From NCBI GenBank assembly GCA_014729015.1, contig WJKR01000040.1, forward strand, positions 1-5,349: DNA of 5,349 nucleotides. Direction: 5' to 3'. The number at the start of each line of letters is the position of its first letter. The first letter of the stretch is position 1. The notes beneath the pieces are model-generated. The model saw nothing but the letters and a program-made list of their open reading frames with translations, was not told where the DNA came from and searched no databases. Source of the stretch: Candidatus Woesearchaeota archaeon (GTDB lineage Archaea > Nanobdellota > Nanobdellia > Woesearchaeales > WJKR01). This document shows, piece after piece, positions 1 to 5,349 of this stretch. A program made the position numbers and the translations under genes.

Positions 1-63
1 TTCAAGGATGCGCCTGATGACGGGTTAGAGAGCAGGTACGAGGTGCAGGGCAAGGATTTCTTC
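1..63 (+). other. Left edge: ambiguous start region of the first gene
   Basis: The frame of gene 1 has no stop back to base 1, and its codons there look coding, so the gene may begin outside the window. Alternatively, a second frame ends at TAG 26-28 and could be the tail of an upstream gene, with gene 1 starting at GTG 43 or ATG 64. No TATA box is visible here, which favours an operon continuing from the left. GAGGTG at 40-45 matches an anti-Shine-Dalgarno but is too far from ATG 64 to be ideal; AAGGA at 52-56 is better placed. Confidence 0.5.
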
Positions 64-1383
64 ATGGGGTGGAAGGATCGTATTGACGCTGCTGCGGAGA
101 GTCCTGCCCTCGAGAATATCGTGCAGAAAGATGCCGGCGCTGAGCGACCTGAGCAGTCGTATAGTGAACGGGTGGAGGAGTTGCGCGAGCAACAGCAGCA
201 GCTCAAGCGCATCAGCGAGCTGGCGGGCCGGTGCGAGCTTGCCGCTATCGCGAACGTCGCGCGGAAATCGGAGCAGGCAACCGCTCGTTACGTGGCGACG
301 GTGATGGGCGGACAAGTAGCGATGCAGGGACGGACTGCGCAGTACCACGAGCTCCTCATGGATGCGAACAAGCTGCTCAGGGACAATCCTTCCGCTGGCG
401 CGCTCCGCAGGATGCGTGAACGCTTGGAAACCTACCGGAACGTCCGGGGTTTGGGTAAGGAGCGCCGTGAGGGGTTAGGGGCGTTCATCAAGACGTACAC
501 GATGGCGATCGGTCGTCGGGAGAAGGAGCAGCAGAAGCAGCAACGAGAGGTGCTCGGCACGGTAGCGAAGGTCGCGCTCGGAGCAGCGTGCCTCTACCTC
601 GGATACGTCGGGATTAGGTCGTTATCGCGACCGATCGACGAAAAAATCAGTGCTTACCAGGAGGAGAAGGCGCGGCGGCTTGGCGAAGGGGCGGCAATCG
701 CCGCTTTCGAGAAGCACACTGCATCGTATAAACAAAGCGAGGGGGAGCTAGCGGCGATACGGTCGCAAATCGAACAAGCGGATGACTTGTTAGAACGGAA
801 GCGTGATGAAATGACCTTGTTGGATGCGCAGAAGCAGAACGTGCAGGAAGGGATCGGAGGGTACCTGCAGGCGACGGAGGCGAGCCCTGTCGCACGGCGG
901 TTGCGGCCGGTCTTGCATAATGCTGCGTACACCGTGTACATCGAGAAGTCGAACAACCGGACGCATGTCTTGGACGATGATGGTAACGTGTTGATGCGTA
1001 TGCGGCACACGGATGCTCGGAATCCTTTGCGGAAGACCCGGGCGGGCCAGGAGCGGACTCCTGAGGGATGCTTCGGCATCTACAAATCGTACCTGAACAA
1101 GGGTGACTGGAAACACGATTTGTACGGGGTCGGTTTCTACAGTCTTGATTATGAGAATCCTAACGGCTCCCGAGGAGTCATCCTTTGTTCCGCGGCCGAC
1201 CGCGGTACCGAGCGGGCCATCAATACTGGCGAGGACGTCATGAACTGCGGCGTGGCTTTCCATGACGACGATTTCAAGCGGTTGCATGGGTTCATAGGCA
1301 ACGGTTCGACGACGCAGGTCGTGATTGAAGACAGCCAGGCGAGGCCTTTGCGTGCATTGGGGGACGCGTATGCCGGACGATGA
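64..1383 (+). CDS. Single-pass membrane protein with degenerate L,D-transpeptidase (YkuD-like) domain
   Basis: Residues are numbered from ATG 64 (439 aa). Residues 1-160 are charged and helical with Gln/Glu-rich coiled-coil stretches. Residues 163-184 are one hydrophobic segment, and 190-270 are a second coiled coil. Residues 289-423 resemble a YkuD L,D-transpeptidase domain: a short strand-rich start (YTVYIEKS), RTPEGCFGI (331-339) matching the family's TPxGxF motif, GVILCSA (371-377) where IGIHGT is expected, NCGVAF (394-399) where HGCIRL is expected, and a VVIE strand at the end. The catalytic His is therefore Cys375, and the Cys (395) sits one place early. The domain is probably inactive or altered; a binding or regulatory role beside the next gene is an inference. 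Charge distribution predicts N-inside, with the domain outside the membrane. The start is uncertain: AAGGA lies 7 nt before ATG 64, GTG 43 would add 7 residues, and the frame is open to the left edge, so the gene could be 5'-truncated. It overlaps the next gene by 14 nt. Confidence 0.8.
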   Translation: MGWKDRIDAAAESPALENIVQKDAGAERPEQSYSERVEELREQQQQLKRISELAGRCELAAIANVARKSEQATARYVATVMGGQVAMQGRTAQYHELLMDANKLLRDNPSAGALRRMRERLETYRNVRGLGKERREGLGAFIKTYTMAIGRREKEQQKQQREVLGTVAKVALGAACLYLGYVGIRSLSRPIDEKISAYQEEKARRLGEGAAIAAFEKHTASYKQSEGELAAIRSQIEQADDLLERKRDEMTLLDAQKQNVQEGIGGYLQATEASPVARRLRPVLHNAAYTVYIEKSNNRTHVLDDDGNVLMRMRHTDARNPLRKTRAGQERTPEGCFGIYKSYLNKGDWKHDLYGVGFYSLDYENPNGSRGVILCSAADRGTERAINTGEDVMNCGVAFHDDDFKRLHGFIGNGSTTQVVIEDSQARPLRALGDAYAGR

Positions 1384-2452
1384 GTTCCCCACGGAGTGGT
1401 GGGAGGAAAGCGCACGGTCCAGGGATGCCTTGGCGGAACAGCCGAAGAAGCGATCTTTTTGGTCGACGCTGCTCAAGCGGTCGAAGCAGTTCTTGGCAGC
1501 CGGGTTGATCGCGGGGTCGCTGGGCGCGGCGTATTTTGCCGGTCAACGCGCGGAGTTCTCCCGGGCACAACCCGGAAGAGCGTCATTGATGGCTGAGCGT
1601 GACTCGTTGCAACGCGCAGCTGATGAGCTGGCCAAAGCCAATGGCCGGTTGGTGCAGATGAATGCGTCGCTCGAGCAAAAGCTGTCATGGAGTAATAATC
1701 CCATGCTCGTCGACAAATATGATAGCTTGTCGCTGGCACAGTCGCAAGTCCTGTCCGCTTATAGAATCCTGCGAAGGAAGAATACTTCTTTGGCTGATGA
1801 GAACGAGCAGTTGGAAGAGCAGCAGGAGCGGTTGTTGCAGGGCAACCGTTACTTTGCCGGTGTGCCACCGATCGGTATTGACACGTTGGTGATTGATGAG
1901 GAGAGGTATTTCGTCGAGATCAACAAAGAGGAGCAGCGGTTGCGGGTGTGGAAGCCGGCCAACTACGTGTTGGTGGCTGACGTGCCTTGCAGCACCGGGT
2001 TGTATGAGGGCGAGAAGGAGCGGGCAGGCGATTATAAGACTCCTTCGGGTTTCGCTACTATTGTGAGTCGTCAGGAGAGCGCTGCTTGGACGTCCGATGG
2101 CGAGCACGCGTACGGGCCGTTGTTCTTTCGGCTGAACCAGGGCGATTGGGATGGCAGTGGTGAGTATGATCCTGTTGGTCATTGCAGTATCGGCATTCAT
2201 GGCACGCATGAGCCTGCGTACTTGAGCGAGCGGCGGTCGCACGGGTGTATCAGGTTGTGGAATGTGTTCTTGCTCGAGGCTGACCGGGCCGGTTATTTGC
2301 GTCCTGGTAATCCGGTGTATATCGTTCCTGAGGATCCCGCCGCGTTGGCGTATAGCAAGCATGGTGTTGGCGTCGAACGTATCCGTAATGTTTCCGGAAA
2401 TGTCGGAGAAGGTGATAAAAAGATGTTCGCCTCATCTAGTGTTCAAGAATGA
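1370..2452 (+). CDS. Membrane-anchored L,D-transpeptidase (YkuD family) with intact catalytic motif
   Basis: The protein is 360 aa from ATG 1370. Residues 1-40 are charged and end in a basic stretch (KKRSF at 26-30, then KR and K). Residues 41-57 are one hydrophobic segment, and about 68-158 are coiled coil. Residues 180-330 are a YkuD domain: KTPSG (223-227), IGIHGT with His277, then SHGCIRL with Cys293 sixteen residues later. This is the full His/Ser-His-Gly-Cys signature. Family members use the Cys to form an acyl-enzyme with a tetrapeptide stem and make 3-3 cross-links in murein, or attach proteins to it. The N-inside topology places the enzyme outside the membrane. The true substrate in a probable archaeon is unknown. 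ATG 1370 was preferred over TTG 1325 because GGGGG lies 6 nt upstream and the extra residues would only extend the overlap with gene 1. The gene overlaps the next one as ATGA. Assignment to the family is firm; the physiological role is inferred. Confidence 0.93.
   Translation: MPDDEFPTEWWEESARSRDALAEQPKKRSFWSTLLKRSKQFLAAGLIAGSLGAAYFAGQRAEFSRAQPGRASLMAERDSLQRAADELAKANGRLVQMNASLEQKLSWSNNPMLVDKYDSLSLAQSQVLSAYRILRRKNTSLADENEQLEEQQERLLQGNRYFAGVPPIGIDTLVIDEERYFVEINKEEQRLRVWKPANYVLVADVPCSTGLYEGEKERAGDYKTPSGFATIVSRQESAAWTSDGEHAYGPLFFRLNQGDWDGSGEYDPVGHCSIGIHGTHEPAYLSERRSHGCIRLWNVFLLEADRAGYLRPGNPVYIVPEDPAALAYSKHGVGVERIRNVSGNVGEGDKKMFASSSVQE
2414..2421 (+). promoter_or_regulatory. Possible internal TATA box for the LysM gene
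   Basis: GATAAAAA lies inside the 3' end of the transpeptidase gene, 27 nt before the ATG of the LysM gene, a spacing close to that of the gpmA promoter. The LysM gene has no recognisable Shine-Dalgarno, so a leaderless secondary transcript from here is possible. The match to the TTTAWATA-type consensus is only partial, and the box also encodes ordinary residues (Asp-Lys-Lys), so this is weak. Confidence 0.25.
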
Positions 2453-4401
2453 CCTCGCTAGAAGCATTGCTTAAGAAGGAGAAGATAGAAAAGCAAGCCC
2501 TGGGCTTGATTAATGGGGACAGGTTATCCGCTATCCTGTCCAGCAGCGGCGCATCGTTCAAGGACAAAGTGTTCTTCGTCACCGAGCAAGGAGACTTCTA
2601 TTACACGGACAAGGACGAGGATCGATGGAGCGTCTATCAAGTAATCTATGACCGCGAAAAAGGCGCACTGGTGCAGGACGAACGGTCACACGTGCAACGG
2701 ACGAGCGAGGAAGAACCGTTCGTGACGCCCGAGCGGCAGCGGTATGATGCCCAGGAAGTCATCAAGAGCTTGCATAAGATGGCTGAGCAAGCAGGAGAGC
2801 ATCCTTTTGTGAGCGACGAGACCTGTTGGTTCCGGCAACAACTGTTCGACCTCGCCGAGGAGAACGGGGTACAACAGGTCAAGGAGGACGAGCTGTGGGA
2901 AGCCATCAAGGGATATGTTCCTTCAAAGAATTCTGTCGCGCCGTTCGGCAGGGACAGCGTGGAGCGGTTAGTGTTGAAGAGAGACGGCGGGAGGCGTCAT
3001 GGGAAGCGGTGGCACCGACCAATCACAGCGTCGGAAGCCGAACGCATCGTCTGCGCGGCGAAGGACTTGGAGAAGAAGAAGCTTTCCGGTGACGAGCAGT
3101 ACATGCTAAAAAAAGATTTTCTTGACGACTACCTCATCGGACGCCACGTCACGACCGATGCTAAGAATCTCCGGGTGTTCTTGCAAGAGCACGAGCTCGA
3201 CAATTCTTCGGAGCGAAGGACGCACATGTACGAGCCGCAATCGAGCAAGGATCACTGGCAGTTCCGCATGCCTGGCGATCCCAGGTTGCACATCATCCTC
3301 ACGCAGGGGAAGCCTGGTTCGACGTACGTCCGAGAACCATTGGACCTCAAGCCCCTGTTCAGGAAGAAGTGGCATGACACGATAAGGGGGTGGTGGGGGA
3401 AGAAGAAGCGGTCCTTCAGGAAGAGCGTCCGCCACGTCAGGCGTCACGGGTTGGCATACGGGTTGAGCCTCGCGTTGTTGGCGAGCGCGGGGTCGTTCTT
3501 CAAAGGACAGCACTACGGCGCGCGTCAGGAGCGCGAGCGGACGGAACAGATCATCGAAGAACCCGTGAAGCGTCCTGTGTTCGAGAAGAAGACCGTGCAG
3601 GTGCAGGAGCCATACATCGTACGGAAGGGTGATTGCTTGTGGAACATCGCAAAAAAATATGCCGGTGACAGCGATAGGGACGTGTTGGAGAAGACGGACG
3701 AGATCGCGACGGAGAATGGTATGCTGACGATCAGCGAGTATGAGCAGAAACGGGCGGGCGGCGAGACCGTTGCAAAGCAAGAGAATCCCAACCTGATTTA
3801 TCCTGGCGACACGTTGAGGGTCTCGCAAGAAAGAGAAGTCGTCGTGGAGAATAAATCTCCTAAGGAATCCGTGGATGCGGCCGTTGCGGAACCAGTGGAG
3901 GAGGAGAAGGAGGACGTCGGTCACGTGTTGTACGCGCCGCCTGTGCAGCGACGAATGCAGGAAAGGTACGTGCCGCGGACGACCGGGGTCGTTCAGGAGA
4001 AGGAACGCGTGGAGCAACCTGTTGATTATGTCGGCGTGTTGCAGGCCATGGTGCGGATGAAGAACAGCGGCAGCTCTCTGGATGAGATCGCTGGCGAGTA
4101 CGCCGGTTTCAGGGACCGGGATGATGTACGGAAGGCGTTCGCTGATTACCAGGGGTTCGTGCAGTCGGGCGTGATCACGCAGCCGGACGTCGTTGATCGG
4201 TATGACGGCCGCGTTGCGAATACTGATTTCAAGTGCCGTGTCGTGCATGAGTATCAGCGTGGCAAGGGGACGTTGAGCGAGATTCGTCGTGATCTCAAGA
4301 AAGAGTACGGCATGGATGTCTCCGAGAGCACGATCAGCAGGTATGCTCGGCAAGCGTTGGGTGTGGGGAGCAGGAAAGCAGCTAGACGCAGGTTAGAATG
4401 A
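2449..4401 (+). CDS. LysM-domain membrane protein with C-terminal helix-turn-helix-like region
   Basis: The protein is 650 aa. Residues 1-333 are hydrophilic, not recognised, and end in a very basic stretch (KKKRSF at 318-323 followed by many Arg/His). Residues 334-351 are one hydrophobic segment. A LysM domain spans 389-458: it begins YIVRKGDCLWNIAKKY (389-404) and ends NPNLIYPGDTLRV (446-458). LysM binds N-acetylglucosamine polymers such as murein or chitin. The domain is longer than the usual 44 or so residues because of an insert at about 420-444. Residues 459-525 are a Glu/Pro-rich linker. Residues 595-637 look like a helix-turn-helix (GTLSEIRRDL, then SESTISRYARQAL), and 525-565 may be a weaker copy (SSLDEIAGEYAG). 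The positive-inside rule puts both LysM and HTH outside the membrane, which is odd for an HTH. The start overlaps the stop of gene 2 and has no clear Shine-Dalgarno, which suggests coupling or a separate leaderless transcript. It probably works with the two transpeptidase-like proteins upstream. Confidence 0.9.
   Translation: MTSLEALLKKEKIEKQALGLINGDRLSAILSSSGASFKDKVFFVTEQGDFYYTDKDEDRWSVYQVIYDREKGALVQDERSHVQRTSEEEPFVTPERQRYDAQEVIKSLHKMAEQAGEHPFVSDETCWFRQQLFDLAEENGVQQVKEDELWEAIKGYVPSKNSVAPFGRDSVERLVLKRDGGRRHGKRWHRPITASEAERIVCAAKDLEKKKLSGDEQYMLKKDFLDDYLIGRHVTTDAKNLRVFLQEHELDNSSERRTHMYEPQSSKDHWQFRMPGDPRLHIILTQGKPGSTYVREPLDLKPLFRKKWHDTIRGWWGKKKRSFRKSVRHVRRHGLAYGLSLALLASAGSFFKGQHYGARQERERTEQIIEEPVKRPVFEKKTVQVQEPYIVRKGDCLWNIAKKYAGDSDRDVLEKTDEIATENGMLTISEYEQKRAGGETVAKQENPNLIYPGDTLRVSQEREVVVENKSPKESVDAAVAEPVEEEKEDVGHVLYAPPVQRRMQERYVPRTTGVVQEKERVEQPVDYVGVLQAMVRMKNSGSSLDEIAGEYAGFRDRDDVRKAFADYQGFVQSGVITQPDVVDRYDGRVANTDFKCRVVHEYQRGKGTLSEIRRDLKKEYGMDVSESTISRYARQALGVGSRKAARRRLE
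2494..2508 (+). repeat. Perfect inverted repeat CAAGCCC-T-GGGCTTG
   Basis: Seven-base arms separated by one base form a 15 nt dyad 45 nt into the LysM gene. The one-base spacer suits a duplex-DNA operator better than an RNA hairpin. It lies just before a second inverted repeat. It is inside coding sequence and may be chance in GC-rich DNA. Confidence 0.35.
2517..2541 (+). repeat. Inverted repeat GGACAGG ... CCTGTCC (possible RNA stem-loop)
   Basis: Seven-base arms (2517-2523 and 2535-2541) flank an 11 nt loop. In the mRNA this would form a stem 68-92 nt after the start codon of the LysM gene, 8 nt beyond the preceding dyad. A role in translation or transcript stability is conceivable, but nothing in the sequence proves it. 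Confidence 0.35.
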
Positions 4402-4499
4402 TGACATTTGAGCTAGCAATAGATCATGTATGTGGATAAGAGAAACAAAAGACTTCACGTAAGACTTATCGGGCATCGGAAAAACATCCACGAGAAAGA
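4402..4499. other. Convergent intergenic region, 98 bp, AT-richer than its flanks
   Basis: The region separates the ends of the LysM gene and gpmA. It contains no credible gene. For gpmA there are two T-rich stretches on the minus strand, TTTTT at 4480-4484 and TCTTTTGTTTCTCTT at 4438-4452, which could serve as archaeal-type terminators. For the plus-strand unit there is no T-run in the gap itself. The nearest pyrimidine-rich tract is at about 4500-4550, opposite the codons for the Lys-rich tail of gpmA, so termination there would overlap the two transcripts. Confidence 0.5.
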
Positions 4500-5258
4500 T
4501 TAGTGCTTCTTCTTGGCTTTGCCCGTCTTCTTCTGGTGCCTTTGCTGTTTCTGCCAGTGCAATGGCCTGTCGAATGAGTGCGTGTGGTCCTCTTTTGACA
4601 ACTCCCCGTCCTTGTAGCCATACACGATAGGCGTGGCGTACGGCAATTCCAGGTGCGGGATGTCCTTGTCACTGATGTTTTCTATGTGCTTGACGATGCC
4701 TCTGAGCGAGTTGCCGTGCGCTGATACGAGCACGTTTTTCCCTCTCCGTAGATGCGAGACTATTTCTTTTCGGAAGCATGGTATTGCTCGTCTGTACACG
4801 TCCTTCAACGACTCGCCTCGTGGGGGGTTGATATCGTAGCCCCTGCGCCACATGAACACCTGGTCGTGCCCCCATTTCTTCCTCGCCGCGTCTTTGTCCA
4901 TGCCCTGCAGTGCGCCGTAGTAGCGCTCGTTGATCTTGTCCGAAGAAAAGACGGGTATCTCGTGCTTCTTGTCGAAGAGGACGCCGTGGTTGTGCTTGCT
5001 CCACTGCCTGCGCAATCCTTTTTCGTGGAGGAAGATGCCCGTCTTGTTCTGCGCTGCGAGGATGAGCAGGAGCGTTTCCCGCGCTCGTTCGAGTCTTGAC
5101 GTGAACGCGACGTCGATGTCGAGGCCTTTGAGCTTCTCGCCGCAGATGAGGGCTTCCTGGATGCCGATCGCTGACAACGGCACGTCCACCCACCCGGTGA
5201 ACTTGTTGTCCTTGTTCCAGCGGCTCTCGCCGTGCCGTACCAGGATGAGTCTTGGCAT
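4500..5258 (-). CDS. gpmA: 2,3-bisphosphoglycerate-dependent phosphoglycerate mutase
   Basis: This cytosolic glycolysis/gluconeogenesis enzyme interconverts 3-phosphoglycerate and 2-phosphoglycerate through a phospho-histidine. The protein is 252 aa. The histidine phosphatase signature LVRHGESRWN lies at 6-15, with His9 as the phosphorylated residue. GWVDVPLS (22-29), the substrate-binding Arg in TSRLERA (Arg58), NERYYGALQG with the acid/base Glu111, WRRGYD and SAHGNSLRG with the second His (181) all match the dPGM subfamily. Compared with the E. coli enzyme as I recall it, about 25 residues are inserted between Arg58 and Glu111 (roughly 70-100), and the loop of similar size after WRRG is absent (INPPRGESL follows directly). 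The last 25 residues are a Gln/Lys/His-rich tail ending KAKKKH. The ATG has no Shine-Dalgarno but has a TATA box 23 nt upstream, so the mRNA is probably leaderless. The gene is convergent with the three-gene unit and looks unrelated to it in function. Confidence 0.95.
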   Translation of the reverse strand: MPRLILVRHGESRWNKDNKFTGWVDVPLSAIGIQEALICGEKLKGLDIDVAFTSRLERARETLLLILAAQNKTGIFLHEKGLRRQWSKHNHGVLFDKKHEIPVFSSDKINERYYGALQGMDKDAARKKWGHDQVFMWRRGYDINPPRGESLKDVYRRAIPCFRKEIVSHLRRGKNVLVSAHGNSLRGIVKHIENISDKDIPHLELPYATPIVYGYKDGELSKEDHTHSFDRPLHWQKQQRHQKKTGKAKKKH

Positions 5259-5281
5259 GCTGTTTTTTAGGGGAAGAGGAG

Positions 5282-5290
5282 TATTTAAGG
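5282..5290 (-). promoter_or_regulatory. Archaeal TATA box of gpmA (leaderless promoter)
   Basis: The minus strand reads CCTTAAATA, an AT-rich box in a GC-rich region, with AC-rich sequence (CAACAAA) just upstream where a BRE would lie. The box ends 23 nt before the ATG, so initiation about 25 nt downstream of its centre would fall at or next to the start codon. No Shine-Dalgarno is present in the gap. This agrees with a leaderless archaeal transcript. The transcription start is inferred, not measured. Confidence 0.7.
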
Positions 5291-5301
5291 TTTGTTGCGA
5301 G

Positions 5302-5307
5302 AAAAAA
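5302..5307 (-). terminator. Oligo-T terminator after the right-edge gene
   Basis: Six consecutive T on the minus strand (TTTTTTCTC) lie a few bases after the TGA of the partial gene at the right edge and upstream of the gpmA TATA box. No stem-loop precedes it. Archaeal RNA polymerase terminates at T-runs without needing a hairpin, so the position fits a terminator between two minus-strand transcripts. Confidence 0.45.
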
Positions 5308-5313
5308 GTGTGG

Positions 5314-5349
5314 TCAGGCGGCGCTGTCGTCCTGCTCTCCCTTATACAA
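5314..5349 (-). CDS. Probable C-terminal end of a further gene (partial)
   Basis: On the minus strand the edge of the window reads as eleven sense codons, LYKGEQDDSAA, followed by TGA. The short acidic, polar, Ala-ending tail and the high G+C at third positions look like the end of a protein. A six-T run 6 nt after the stop and the promoter of gpmA after that fit a gene ending here. Nothing about its function can be said, and a run this short can be open by chance. Confidence 0.4.
   Translation of the reverse strand: MYKGEQDDSAA

Noticed and set aside
1190..1205. CCGCGG-CCGA-CCGCGG hairpin
   Set aside because: It is a short self-complementary repeat deep inside the YkuD-like coding region, and it is easily explained by GC-rich codons for Ala-Ala-Asp-Arg-Gly.
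1325..1369. TTG start 15 codons earlier for the transpeptidase gene
   Set aside because: It would lengthen the overlap with gene 1 to 59 nt and use a rarer start, while ATG 1370 has a purine-rich GGGGG at suitable spacing.
790..1476. 228-codon open frame on the minus strand
   Set aside because: It spans the antisense of two real genes and their overlap, with low-complexity content and no recognisable domain.
1685..2362. 225-codon open frame on the minus strand
   Set aside because: It is antisense to the YkuD catalytic domain, with no motif and no start signal. GC-rich coding DNA often leaves such shadows.
3106..4353. 415-codon open frame on the minus strand
   Set aside because: It lies wholly opposite the LysM gene, its product is rich in Arg/Leu/His without any domain, and the plus strand has clear LysM and membrane features.
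4449..4467. Direct repeat AAGACTT twice in the convergent gap
   Set aside because: Seven bases repeated once is expected by chance, and there is no further copy or target-site pattern.
1..5349. Mobile elements, CRISPR arrays, tRNA or rRNA genes
   Set aside because: I looked for terminal inverted repeats, regularly spaced repeats, transposase motifs and cloverleaf-like sequence and saw none.

Overview
This 5.35 kb window most likely comes from an archaeon, probably of the DPANN type (Woesearchaeota/Pacearchaeota-like). The main evidence is at the right end. The phosphoglycerate mutase gene on the minus strand has no Shine-Dalgarno sequence. A TATA box (CCTTAAATA) sits 23 nt before its ATG, which is the layout of an archaeal leaderless promoter, and a six-T run follows the stop of the gene before it. 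All complete genes end in TGA or TAA in the ordinary way, and the genes are packed tightly with overlaps. The taxon is an inference; a bacterium with unusual promoters is not formally excluded.

Left and centre (1-4401, plus strand): three genes form one overlapping transcription unit. Gene 1 ends inside gene 2 (14 nt overlap) and gene 2 ends inside gene 3 (4 nt ATGA overlap). All three proteins have one plan: a charged N-terminal region predicted to be cytoplasmic, one hydrophobic segment with strongly basic residues before it, and a C-terminal part predicted to lie outside the membrane. Gene 1 carries a degenerate YkuD (L,D-transpeptidase) fold whose catalytic His is replaced and whose Cys is displaced. 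Gene 2 carries a YkuD domain with the full catalytic signature (GIHGT, then SHGCIRL). Gene 3 carries a LysM domain directly after the membrane segment, then a Glu/Pro-rich linker and a helix-turn-helix-like C-terminus. Together they look like a membrane-anchored machine for binding and cross-linking a peptidoglycan-like or other peptide-bearing polymer. That is unexpected in an archaeon, which should lack murein.

Right side (4402-5349): a 98 bp convergent intergenic gap is followed by gpmA on the minus strand, a 2,3-bisphosphoglycerate-dependent phosphoglycerate mutase with all catalytic residues, its own leaderless promoter and a Lys-rich tail. At the very edge are the last 11 codons of a probable further minus-strand gene. 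I see no RNA gene, CRISPR array, insertion sequence or tRNA in the window.

The best candidate for something undescribed is the three-gene module: an apparently active L,D-transpeptidase, an apparently inactive or altered paralogue, and a LysM membrane protein that ends in a DNA-binding-like fold on what should be the outer face of the membrane.
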